36,172 nucleotides of DNA from Phycisphaerae bacterium (GTDB taxonomy: Bacteria > Planctomycetota > Phycisphaerae > Sedimentisphaerales > Anaerobacaceae), in assembly GCA_030619925.1 (NCBI GenBank), contig JAUXAL010000043.1, forward strand, positions 1 to 36,172. Reading direction: 5' to 3'. The position numbers were made by a program, and so were the translations under genes. Of the stretch, positions 14,650-22,139 are shown one piece after another. Position 1 is the stretch's first letter. Each line of letters starts with the position of its first letter. Under the pieces are notes generated by a model. It had not been told where the DNA came from. It ran no database searches and saw only the letters and a list, made by a program, of their open reading frames with translations.

Positions 14650-16919
14650 TAGCCTGCCCTCCAGCCCGTAATCTTATCTGCAGGTGATTTGCCAATGATC
14701 CTCATTACCTTACGGCTCAGTCTGTTAACCGGAGCCACTGGCACTGTTTCGGCTTCTGATATTCTCTCTTCGGCAGTGCTTTGCCCGGCCCGCCGAAGGC
14801 GGGCATGATCAAGGCCGGCGCTGCCGGCCCGGGACGGCTTGTGGCTGCCCAGCCAGCCCTCTGCCAACAGCGCCAGCGTTGCCAGCAGAAGCAGAAATAA
14901 ATACGACTCTATTGCTCTTGCCTGGCCCTTATGGTGTTGTCCGAAGTCTTCGGCCTCATCGTAGGGCAATATCTTATGTGCCATCTGACCTATAATCGGA
15001 ACTTGCGAACCTTCGACAAATTTCTCTAATCCTTCTTTTTCTGATGCACGCACTGATATACAGTATTTGTCATCATCTGTCCTGACCAGGTACACCCCGG
15101 CTCGGGGAAAGGCTGGGATTTCTTGCCCTTTGCCTTTCCAGTCCATCGGATCACCCACCAGGGAAAGAATCTCAACCTCACTACCTTCGGCCATGATACC
15201 GCGCGGACGCTCACCGGCCACCAGTGATAATGTTCGCTGCCCTTCGGACGAGCCCCCCCCTACCGCCATGCGCTGGGTCATCACTACCAGCAACCCCGTA
15301 AGAGGCAGCGTATTCCACTGCGGAGCGAAAGCTGTGCCGCTGACGTAAATATTGCCCTGGCCCAGTTTTCTATGTGCAATTACTACTCTTTCGGAATCAA
15401 CTCCCAAAAGTGGCGTGAACTCGCCGGCCAATACCAGCGGATGAAACACGTACGCGCTGACGGGTTCCAGCTTCGAACCTGCTGATGCATCGCGGATTCG
15501 ATGCCAGAAGGTGGTTCTATCATCCAATACTTCCAAGCCGGCACCCCGCGGGTACACCTCACGGGCCTTTATGCCCGCACCGAGCCAGTCCGGGAGCTGT
15601 TCAGAAACGACTCTTCGCCCAGGTTTAACCGATGGAACGACCAGAAGATTGCCACCGGCTTCTACGTACTCCCGCAGCGGTACCGAGCTTTCTCCCATAA
15701 GTTGCAATCCCGTCCAGGTCATAACAATCATAATTGGTTTTTCCTCGGCAGCCGTTTGGCTCAACTGACCGGGCAAGCGGAACTCCGCAACCATACCGGT
15801 AAACTGCCCTTGGCCCGAAGGCGACAGGGCCACCGGCAGCACGCCGAACTCCTCCGGCGTGCCCCAAAACATGATTGTTGCCGTCTCTTCGCAGAATATT
15901 CCCACCCCCGCTTCATTGTCCGCCGAGAAGCCATCGCCTTCGATCCAGACCTTAATCCAGTGGTACCCATTCTCGTCCGGTTTTGTTTCCACTTCTACTG
16001 TCTCGGTCCTACCCCGCGCCAGCGTCACGTTCTCCGTATTTTTGCTGTCCTGGCTGTCAATAGAGTTGAGACGGATATTGGCGACAGTATCCGAGGTGTT
16101 CTGCAGCACCAAGCCGATTGAATAAGTGTGTTTAGGCAGAATCCTTTCCTCGGGCAATTGTATCGCCGTTATCGCCACGTTAGCTTCGTCCTGGATTTCA
16201 GGTTCGATCTTATGAACGTAAACTGTTATCGGCGCCTCACCCGCTTCAAGGCGCTCTGAGACTGTCCCCCACTCGGTCTGCTGTAGGTCGCTGAACACAT
16301 GCACAGCCCCGCCGCCCGCAGAGCTCGCACGAAGAAGTCCAAAAGCCCGCGCCAGCGCACGGCCGGCATCTCCTGTCGCCTGCGTAGGCCTGATTCTATC
16401 AAGTAAGGCTAAAAGAGACTCCTTGTCGGAAGTTAGCGAGTCGCCGACCAGCGCCGGGTTTCGATCTGACCGGCCCTCGGCTGGCTCTACCGCCGGGTCA
16501 TCGACCAGCAACACCACCGCTGCTTCCGAGCCGTCTTCCAGTGTGGAAATAAGTCTTCTGGCAGATGTCACCGCACATTGGAGCTTTGTCTTATCGTTAT
16601 CATAACCGGCCCCGTCGCTCATTGACCCGGAGTTGTCCACTACCGCCACCACCGAAATCTTGCCGCCCAGCCCCCCCGAGCTTTGAAATATCGGGCGTGA
16701 CAACGCCAGCAGTATGAATGCAATCAACAAAATCCGCATCAGAAGCAGCAGCCATTGCCGGATTTTGCGATGCGAGTTCAGCTTTGGATCCGTCCGGTGA
16801 AAGAACATCAGCGTCGAGAATACCACCGTGCGTTTTTTTTGCTTGAGAACAAAGTGAAAAACGATGGGCAGCCCCGCTAACGGTAGAAGATAAAGAAAGA
16901 TGGGAGCGGGAAAAATCAT
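14649..16919 (-). CDS. BatA-like VWA-domain membrane protein
   Basis: The 756-residue protein starts with the double-membrane BatA-type domain (FPAPIFLYLLPLAGLPIVFHFVL, then a second helix at about 56-75) and a VWA domain with metal site DNSGS at D95. A middle part carries an amidotransferase-like fold (YVEAGGNLLVVPS near 420), and a final helix (LFLLLLATLALLAEGW) is near 680. BatA-type proteins work with MoxR and DUF58 partners, and the gene overlaps the DUF58 gene by 4 bases (ATGA). Two palindromic elements are in frame, at 14784 and 16447. Membrane orientation puts the VWA domain on the periplasmic side or between the two helices; this cannot be settled from the sequence. Confidence 0.85.
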   Translation of the reverse strand: MIFPAPIFLYLLPLAGLPIVFHFVLKQKKRTVVFSTLMFFHRTDPKLNSHRKIRQWLLLLMRILLIAFILLALSRPIFQSSGGLGGKISVVAVVDNSGSMSDGAGYDNDKTKLQCAVTSARRLISTLEDGSEAAVVLLVDDPAVEPAEGRSDRNPALVGDSLTSDKESLLALLDRIRPTQATGDAGRALARAFGLLRASSAGGGAVHVFSDLQQTEWGTVSERLEAGEAPITVYVHKIEPEIQDEANVAITAIQLPEERILPKHTYSIGLVLQNTSDTVANIRLNSIDSQDSKNTENVTLARGRTETVEVETKPDENGYHWIKVWIEGDGFSADNEAGVGIFCEETATIMFWGTPEEFGVLPVALSPSGQGQFTGMVAEFRLPGQLSQTAAEEKPIMIVMTWTGLQLMGESSVPLREYVEAGGNLLVVPSVKPGRRVVSEQLPDWLGAGIKAREVYPRGAGLEVLDDRTTFWHRIRDASAGSKLEPVSAYVFHPLVLAGEFTPLLGVDSERVVIAHRKLGQGNIYVSGTAFAPQWNTLPLTGLLVVMTQRMAVGGGSSEGQRTLSLVAGERPRGIMAEGSEVEILSLVGDPMDWKGKGQEIPAFPRAGVYLVRTDDDKYCISVRASEKEGLEKFVEGSQVPIIGQMAHKILPYDEAEDFGQHHKGQARAIESYLFLLLLATLALLAEGWLGSHKPSRAGSAGLDHARLRRAGQSTAEERISEAETVPVAPVNRLSRKVMRIIGKSPADKITGWRAG
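14784..14833. repeat. In-frame double-hairpin element (BatA-like gene, copy a)
   Basis: A nearly ideal copy: CCCGCC-gaag-GCGGG, CATGATCAA and GGCCGGCGCTGCCGGCC. Read as SRAGSAGLDHARLRRAG in the tail after the last membrane helix. Confidence 0.9.
16447..16487. repeat. In-frame double-hairpin element (BatA-like gene, copy b)
   Basis: CCAGCGCCGGG, TTTCGATCTGA and CCGGCC-ctc-GGCTGG. Read as EPAEGRSDRNPALVG in a loop of the VWA domain. Confidence 0.7.
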
Positions 16920-17893
16920 GCCATTCTACTCCTCTGCAAAATGACGTCTATTACCTCCGTCCTGGTCTCTGCCAGGATATATTCGGCCCGGATTTTTTGA
17001 CAGCCGCTTCGCAGCTCGTCGAGATAAAGACGTAGCTGCTCAAGGTAAGCATCCCGTATCTGTCTAAAATCCACCGTTATCTTCTCTTTCGTCTCCAGCG
17101 AGGCAACATCCACCAGTCCCGTCATCGACATGCTAATCTCTGCCGGGTCCAAAACGTGAAACAGTGTAATCTGTTTGCCGTCATAGTGGAGGTGGTTTAT
17201 GCCCTGCAGTATGCTTTCGGGTTCTTCCAGCAGGTCGGAAATGACAATCACGAATGCTCTGCCCTTGATCAGTTCGGCCGCGCTGTGCAGCGCCGCCTCG
17301 ATATTGCCCGCCGAAGGCCGGGTTGATTCCGACCCGGCTGCGCTGGAATTCGCCGGCTCGATTTTTTCGAGGCCCAGCAGCATTGGCTTAAGCCCCACGA
17401 AGCTCCCGGACGGTTCATAGTACTTGCGGACCCGGTCATCGAACGTAATCAGCGAAACCATATCTCCCTGCCGCACCATCAGATACATCAGCGCCGCCGC
17501 CAGATAGCAGGCGTATTCACTCTTTTGCAGCGGCCCATCCTGCTTGTATTTCATACTGCCGGATATATCGAGCATAATGTAACAGCGGATACTTACATCT
17601 TCATGGAACCGCCGGATAACGTACCGGTCGCTTCGGGCGTAAACCGGCCAGTCAATCCGCGCAATCGGATCGCCCGGCACATATTCGCGGTACTCAGCGA
17701 ATTCCACAGAGGACCCGAACGCAGGCGACCTGTGCAGTCCCTGGCGGCTGCCGTCCATCGGCCGATGCACAGCTATTCCAACTCCGCGCAGACGCTCGGC
17801 CATTTGCGACGGAAGATACTTATAGCCGACCCCCGCCGAGGGCGGGCCCGCCACCGACCCGGCTCCGCTCCCCTGACCTGCCGATTCAGTCAT
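16916..17893 (-). CDS. DUF58 family protein
   Basis: The 325-residue protein carries the DUF58 signature (SVEFAEYREYVPGDPIARIDW, about 62-82, followed by YARSDRYVIRRF) leading into a VWA-like fold with the metal site DISGS at D109. Such proteins pair with MoxR ATPases. It lacks membrane helices, so it is cytosolic or peripheral. The ATG at 17893 is preferred over the GTG at 17899 because GGAGG at 17899-17903 gives the right spacing only for the ATG. The N-terminal 20 residues (GSGAGSVAGPPSAG) and residues near 185-198 come from palindromic elements. A heptamer tract separates it from the MoxR gene. Confidence 0.9.
   Translation of the reverse strand: MTESAGQGSGAGSVAGPPSAGVGYKYLPSQMAERLRGVGIAVHRPMDGSRQGLHRSPAFGSSVEFAEYREYVPGDPIARIDWPVYARSDRYVIRRFHEDVSIRCYIMLDISGSMKYKQDGPLQKSEYACYLAAALMYLMVRQGDMVSLITFDDRVRKYYEPSGSFVGLKPMLLGLEKIEPANSSAAGSESTRPSAGNIEAALHSAAELIKGRAFVIVISDLLEEPESILQGINHLHYDGKQITLFHVLDPAEISMSMTGLVDVASLETKEKITVDFRQIRDAYLEQLRLYLDELRSGCQKIRAEYILAETRTEVIDVILQRSRMA
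17306..17346. repeat. In-frame double-hairpin element (DUF58 gene, copy a)
   Basis: CCCGCCGAAGGCCGGG, TTGATTCCGA and CCCGGCTGCGCTGG. Read as SSAAGSESTRPSAG in a loop of the VWA-like fold. Confidence 0.7.
17830..17869. repeat. Probable double-hairpin element (DUF58 gene, copy b)
   Basis: CCCCGCC-gag-GGCGGG with a weak second hairpin. Read as GSGAGSVAGPPSAGV in the disordered N-terminus; a diverged copy. Confidence 0.5.
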
Positions 17894-17910
17894 ACACACC
17901 TCCGGTTAAC

Positions 17911-18014
17911 AGAAGTCAGAGGTCAGAAATCAGAAATCTGTCATCTGTCTTCTGTCCTCTATCATCTGTCTTCTGTCCTCTGTCCTCTGTCCTCTGTCCT
18001 CTGTCCTCTGTTCT
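17911..18014. repeat. Heptamer tract (ctgtcct/ctgtctt) in the MoxR-DUF58 gap
   Basis: About 12 units of 7 bases with core CTGTC fill nearly the whole gap between the two genes, starting with agtcaga/ggtcaga/aatcaga units on the other phase. It is the tightest heptamer array of the window. Confidence 0.8.
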
Positions 18015-18016
18015 TC

Positions 18017-19222
18017 CTACTCTGACTCACCCACCGCATCCAGCAGTTTTTTGATCACTGCATCGGTATCGAGTCCTTCGCTGGCCGCGGCGAAGTTGAG
18101 AATCATCCTGTGACGCAGCACCGGCAAGGCAAATTCTCGGATATCATCGCATGAGACATTGAAGCGGCCGTTCAGGACCACATGCGCCTTAGCCGCCAGT
18201 ATCAGCGATTGCCCGGCACGAGGTCCGCAGCCGTATCGCACAAACTTATTGACAAACTCAGGAGCCTCATCGCGCTGTGGTCGCGTTGCGCGGCACAGTC
18301 GGGCCGCATATTTAGCCACATACTCGCTGACCGGAACCTGCCGGACCAAATCCTGGTACCTCGTGACCGATTTAGCGTCGAGGACGCCGTCGAGCACCTC
18401 CCCATCGCGACCGGTAGTCGACAACAGAATTTGCTGCTCTTCCGGCAGGTTGGGATAGTCAACCTTTATAAGCAGAATGAACCGGTCTAACTGTGCTTCC
18501 GGAAGCGGATAGGTGCCTTCCAACTCTAAGGGATTTTGCGTTGCCAGCACTAAAAAAGGTTCAGGCAGCGTGTGGGTACGACCTGATTCGGTCACTGTAC
18601 GCTCCTGCATTGCTTCCAGCAGCGCCGCCTGCGTCTTCGGCGGAGTACGGTTGATCTCGTCGGCCAAAAGTACATTCGTAAAGATCGGCCCTCTGTGGAA
18701 AACAAACCGTCGCTGCCGAGTTTTCGGGTCGCTTTGTAGAATGTTCGTCCCGGTAATATCGGTGGGCATAAGGTCAGGCGTGAACTGAATCCGCTTGAAA
18801 TCGAGCAGCATCGTCTGCGCCAGGCTGTACACCATCATAGTTTTTGCCAGTCCGGGCACCCCCATCAGCACACAATGGCCCCGGGCAAAAAACGCGGTGA
18901 GGATCTGATCCAGCACCTTTTTTTGCCCGACAATGGCTTTGCCCACTTCAGCGAGGATATTAGCTTTGGCCTGTGCCAGCGATTCAACCGCCGCGACGGT
19001 CCCGCTTGACCCTGAAGCGGTTCTCACCAATGGAGCTGTGGACCCGCTTTCGTCGACAATCTGCCCGGATGCCACATCAAATTTGCATCCGCATTTGCAG
19101 CGAGCCCGCCGAAGGCGGGTTTGATCCGACCCGGCGCTGCCGGGCTGCCCGGGCGAAACATTGCTGACCTGATACATTCTTCCACATTCCGGACAGCTTA
19201 CAGTGGACCTCTTATCTGCCAT
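18017..19222 (-). CDS. MoxR-family AAA+ ATPase with N-terminal zinc ribbon
   Basis: This 401-residue AAA+ ATPase has Walker A GVPGLAKT at 121-128, Walker B VLLADEIN with D188/E189, and sensor ATQNPLELEGTYPLPEAQLDRF. These are hallmarks of MoxR chaperone-like ATPases that remodel VWA-protein partners. The first 50 residues form a zinc ribbon, CPEC at 10-13 and CKCGC at 42-46; between the pairs lies a palindromic-element peptide (GQPGSAGSDQTRLRRA, about 25-40). The ATG at 19222 has GGAGG seven bases upstream, so the longer frame to 19270 is not used. It is the second gene of the operon and precedes its DUF58 partner. It should act in the cytosol as a hexamer. Confidence 0.93.
   Translation of the reverse strand: MADKRSTVSCPECGRMYQVSNVSPGQPGSAGSDQTRLRRARCKCGCKFDVASGQIVDESGSTAPLVRTASGSSGTVAAVESLAQAKANILAEVGKAIVGQKKVLDQILTAFFARGHCVLMGVPGLAKTMMVYSLAQTMLLDFKRIQFTPDLMPTDITGTNILQSDPKTRQRRFVFHRGPIFTNVLLADEINRTPPKTQAALLEAMQERTVTESGRTHTLPEPFLVLATQNPLELEGTYPLPEAQLDRFILLIKVDYPNLPEEQQILLSTTGRDGEVLDGVLDAKSVTRYQDLVRQVPVSEYVAKYAARLCRATRPQRDEAPEFVNKFVRYGCGPRAGQSLILAAKAHVVLNGRFNVSCDDIREFALPVLRHRMILNFAAASEGLDTDAVIKKLLDAVGESE
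19104..19145. repeat. In-frame double-hairpin element splitting a zinc ribbon
   Basis: CCCGCC-gaa-GGCGGG, TTTGATCCGA and CCCGGC-gct-GCCGGG. Read as GSAGSDQTRLRRA between the two cysteine pairs of the MoxR zinc ribbon. Confidence 0.85.
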
Positions 19223-19235
19223 ACAATACCCTCCG

Positions 19236-19268
19236 CTACTACTCTGCGTAGTAGCTACGCTACGTAGC
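19236..19268. repeat. Two tandem small hairpins before the MoxR gene
   Basis: CTACTAC-tctgc-GTAGTAG and GCTACG-cta-CGTAGC share a base and fill the gap between the DUF4159 and MoxR genes. On the transcript they precede the ribosome site and may be a processing or attenuation signal; no T-run follows, so they are unlikely to terminate. Confidence 0.6.
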
Positions 19269-19274
19269 ACGAGT

Positions 19275-20840
19275 CTAATGAGTCATAACGTACGTAATAA
19301 TGTTCATACCTAACTGCTGGGCCCCGATCGAGTCATAGCCCCTTATTAGCGGATAGTAGGCCTCCAGCCAGCCGGCTTCAAGGTCGTAGGGACTGTAGAG
19401 AACTCTCAGGTCACCGTCGATTGTCACGCCCAATAGGTAGGGCCGATTCTTAAGTTCCGGTTTGTTTTTCGCCAGCACGGGCGAATACGTCACCTGCCTG
19501 ATTGAGACAAAACTGTTGTAGAGATTATGATTTGCCGCGATAGGCTCCAGTTTCGCCTCGGGCACAATCTTTGCCAGCTCCCGCCGCACCGCTCTGTCAA
19601 ACGTACTCAACCCCATACCGTTGTTTATCAAGAGCACGCCTCGGTAATCAAGGTGACGCCGCAGAGCAGTAACTGCCTCCGGAGAAAACGAGAAATCGTC
19701 CATACCTGTCATGTACAGAAACGGATACGAGGAAAGGTCGTCCTCTTCCGGGTCCACCGCCACGCGTTTTAGGTTGACGCGAACAGCACTGTGCCTCCGC
19801 AGCTTCGTCAGCAGTGCCGTTGCTCCCCCGGGATGCACGTTCCACACTCCGTCGTGCTTGATCTGGGCAAAGACAAATTCGTCTGTAGGTCTTTTCTCGT
19901 CCGCCAGGCCGAAAACTTCCGGCTGACCCTCCAAAAGTCCCACCTCGGCGTAGCCTACAATGTATGCCGCCAGGTTAAGGCCAATTTGATTGGCACTTTT
20001 TATGTCGTAATAAGCTGCCTGCCGCAGTCCGCTGAGCCTTCGTATATCACGGTTCCATCCGCAGCCTAACCCGTATTTCGAAACCAGCACACCGACCCGG
20101 CTGCCGACGTAGATACCCTCCATAAACGGCTTGGTGCCGCCGGCGCCGGCCTTGATCATGCTCCCCTTCGACGCACGGTCTTTTGGATAAATCAGCTTCG
20201 CCACATCCACAAGCATATGATAGAGCGGATGATCTGCCGGAAGCACCCGGAACCGACATTCCGGAAACGCCTCCAGGAAAATCTTCTTGGCCGATTCATA
20301 AAAGTAAGGCGAGCCCGCAATCGAATCGCAGATAACCATACCACCATTCAATACGTATTCACGCAGCGCCTGGATATGCGTCTGGCTAAGCCTCAGCGTC
20401 CGCCCTCCGCTGAATAGTAGTGCCGGCAGCTTCTTCGGGTCGAAGTGAAAATCGTTAAGGTTGACATTCTGCCAGTGATATGCCAAATCCATCGTCCGGC
20501 CGTTTCCCACGAACTTTTCCATGTCCGTAGGACACAGATTCCAGTCGGCAATCTCCGTCTTCTGGCCGCCTGAGTCCACAAAAGAGGCCGATTCACCCCA
20601 TATTACCTTGCCTACCAGGTAGTCTGGCTGCGGCGGCTTCTTGCGTTCGGTACGCCGCAAAGGTGTAGCCGGCAACGGCAGCGGCGCCAGCGCCTCGGCC
20701 GCGCTGATGTTCTTGCGCGGCGCCTTTGGAGTTGTCTTGTTGCCTAAATAGACGAACCAGTCGTTTTCCTTGCCCTGGGCCGGCACAGACGCCACGAACA
20801 TGGTCACAATTAACACACAGATCGCTCTTTTTGTTCTCAT
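19275..20840 (-). CDS. Secreted protein with two DUF4159-type domains, first gene of MoxR operon
   Basis: The 521-residue product has an export signal (RAICVLIVTMFVASVPAQG) and two similar domains, about residues 75-235 and 310-515. Both contain the DUF4159 pattern of a Rossmann-like layer: VFAQIKHDG, then FLYMTGMDDFSFSPEAVTALRRHLDYRGVLLINN in the second, LLFSGGRTLRLSQTHIQALREYVLNGGMVICD in the first. DUF4159 resembles amidotransferase-like folds and often accompanies MoxR/VWA genes; its activity is unknown. The ATG at 20840 is chosen over a start at 20975 because the promoter at 20984-21012 would place 20975 at the transcription start, and AAGG lies before 20840. One short palindromic element is in frame near 20133. 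Confidence 0.82.
   Translation of the reverse strand: MRTKRAICVLIVTMFVASVPAQGKENDWFVYLGNKTTPKAPRKNISAAEALAPLPLPATPLRRTERKKPPQPDYLVGKVIWGESASFVDSGGQKTEIADWNLCPTDMEKFVGNGRTMDLAYHWQNVNLNDFHFDPKKLPALLFSGGRTLRLSQTHIQALREYVLNGGMVICDSIAGSPYFYESAKKIFLEAFPECRFRVLPADHPLYHMLVDVAKLIYPKDRASKGSMIKAGAGGTKPFMEGIYVGSRVGVLVSKYGLGCGWNRDIRRLSGLRQAAYYDIKSANQIGLNLAAYIVGYAEVGLLEGQPEVFGLADEKRPTDEFVFAQIKHDGVWNVHPGGATALLTKLRRHSAVRVNLKRVAVDPEEDDLSSYPFLYMTGMDDFSFSPEAVTALRRHLDYRGVLLINNGMGLSTFDRAVRRELAKIVPEAKLEPIAANHNLYNSFVSIRQVTYSPVLAKNKPELKNRPYLLGVTIDGDLRVLYSPYDLEAGWLEAYYPLIRGYDSIGAQQLGMNIITYVMTH
20133..20170. repeat. In-frame double-hairpin element (DUF4159 gene)
   Basis: CCGCCGGCGCCGGC, CTTGATCATG and CCCCTTCGA; the second hairpin has decayed. 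Read as SKGSMIKAGAGGTK between the two DUF4159 domains. Confidence 0.65.
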
Positions 20841-20983
20841 TGCATTTGCCTTAGCCGCAAAATTATCGGTTTTGCCGGCCTGAACAATTATATTTACCTG
20901 CACCCATGGTACCGCAGGTACGCCTAATCGAGTCAGAGTTAAAAATAATGGAGTGTACCCTTTGCAGTTGCACAATCCACCTG

Positions 20984-21012
20984 ATTATACACTATTTTCA
21001 ACGAAAATTCAA
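20984..21012 (-). promoter_or_regulatory. Promoter of the MoxR operon
   Basis: Minus strand: TTGAAT (21007-21012), 17 bases, TATAAT (20984-20989). Start near 20977 gives a leader of about 137 bases. It is the only good promoter match in the gap upstream of the eight-gene operon. Confidence 0.6.
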
Positions 21013-21013
21013 A

Positions 21014-21056
21014 CCATATATATGTCGGCCTTAAAAAATTTAAGGCCTATATATTG
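21014..21056. promoter_or_regulatory. Long palindrome just upstream of the MoxR operon promoter
   Basis: GGCCTTAAA-aaa-TTTAAGGCC (21027-21047), extended by ATATAT on both sides with a small bulge. It abuts the -35 box and could be an operator for a dimeric regulator. It could also end transcription of the DUF6807 gene, though no T-run follows the stem. Confidence 0.45.
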
Positions 21057-21111
21057 TTATAGATTATTGCTAAAAAAGGACTTAGGGAAAAATGTTACAA
21101 CTCCCGTCGAA

Positions 21112-21142
21112 GGCGGACACGGGCCAGGCCGGCGCTGCCGGC
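21112..21142. repeat. Double-hairpin palindromic element, intergenic
   Basis: CCCGTCGAAGGCGGACACGGG and GGCCGGCGCTGCCGGCC, right after the stop of the DUF6807 gene. It probably serves as its transcription end by forming a stable hairpin. Confidence 0.7.
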
Positions 21143-21143
21143 C

Positions 21144-22115
21144 TCAGGGGCTCCAAACGCGTTTTTTTTGCGTTTGGGAACGCTTAGCAGACCGTTCGTA
21201 CCGTTTGAATATCTCTCCTATTCCCGCAGTTTTCGCATCGTTGTTGTGGACGACGACGCGGTAGCGCAGAGTAAGCGTTTGGCCCTTGGGCAGTTCCAGA
21301 CGCTCGTCTTTGAGCCAGAACATCGGCGTCGGCGAGAAGAAGCCATAATCGCGAGTGAACCATTTGCTCGGGAACCAGCGGTTGTCCGGATGCTGCAGAA
21401 TAGCGATGCCCTCGGTAACGCCGTCTCGCGTCCCTGAGTAGTCGCACCACGGCGAGGCCACGCCCCACGTGCCTTTTTCGCCGGTTTTGCCCTCAGCGTT
21501 TATCAGCGTGTTGCCGGCCTTGACGCTCAGCTCAGGTACGACGCGGGCAGCAAACAGCGCATGGTTCGTCTTAAGAATTTCGACGTCTGTCAAAGGTTCC
21601 AACGAAATTTCGAAATCAATAAAGCGCAGAGCTTCACTCGGCGCCGTAATAACGACACGGCGCAGATCAAGGATGACCGGCTCGTTTGCGCCTCTGCGCC
21701 AGAGGCATTTGTCGGTAAAAATGACGCGCTTTCCCGAGGCCTCGATGAGCTTCGGGCCCTGCGAGACAATCTGCCCATGTTCGTTGCTTTCCTGCCAGTA
21801 GTTGCCGCCGTTGACACGATCGCAGCCGAAGAACAACGAATGATGGTGCGGATACGGCTGTGATGTTTCGGTAGTGACGGACTTGCCCGATGCCGGCCCA
21901 TTCACCGGCCAGAAATACGGATATTTCTGCGATTTGCCGAACTTATAGCACGTGAACAGCTCGCCGTTGATGGTAACTACGACCTTATCCTTCTCGAATT
22001 TGGCCGCTACCTGCTGCGAAGCTGCTTGAGCATAGGTACTCGATTGTGTCGATATCAGAATATTGCACCCAGCAACGAACACATAAACTGAAATGATTTT
22101 CCTCAACAAATTCAT
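21144..22115 (-). CDS. Secreted DUF6807 (PmoA-like) family protein
   Basis: The 323-residue protein has a signal peptide (residues 1-31, ending near TYAQAAS) and the DUF6807 hallmark PYPHHHSLFFGCDRVNG (about 88-104) with a beta-sandwich pattern afterwards (GTWGVASPWCDYSG, GIAILQHPDN). Members are frequent in planctomycete and Bacteroidota sugar-catabolism loci beside Gfo/Idh/MocA genes, as here: the gene follows one after 24 bases. The histidine cluster suggests metal or sugar binding. The enzymatic reaction is not known to me. The ribosome site is weak, so translation may depend on coupling to the upstream gene. The end is bordered by a palindromic element. Confidence 0.85.
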   Translation of the reverse strand: MNLLRKIISVYVFVAGCNILISTQSSTYAQAASQQVAAKFEKDKVVVTINGELFTCYKFGKSQKYPYFWPVNGPASGKSVTTETSQPYPHHHSLFFGCDRVNGGNYWQESNEHGQIVSQGPKLIEASGKRVIFTDKCLWRRGANEPVILDLRRVVITAPSEALRFIDFEISLEPLTDVEILKTNHALFAARVVPELSVKAGNTLINAEGKTGEKGTWGVASPWCDYSGTRDGVTEGIAILQHPDNRWFPSKWFTRDYGFFSPTPMFWLKDERLELPKGQTLTLRYRVVVHNNDAKTAGIGEIFKRYERSAKRSQTQKKRVWSP

Positions 22116-22139
22116 ACTCAGTCTTTTTAATAATCAATT

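Noticed and set aside
15501-16121. Plus-strand frame of 206 residues
   Set aside because: Antisense to the VWA/BatA-like gene; the translation lacks any motif.
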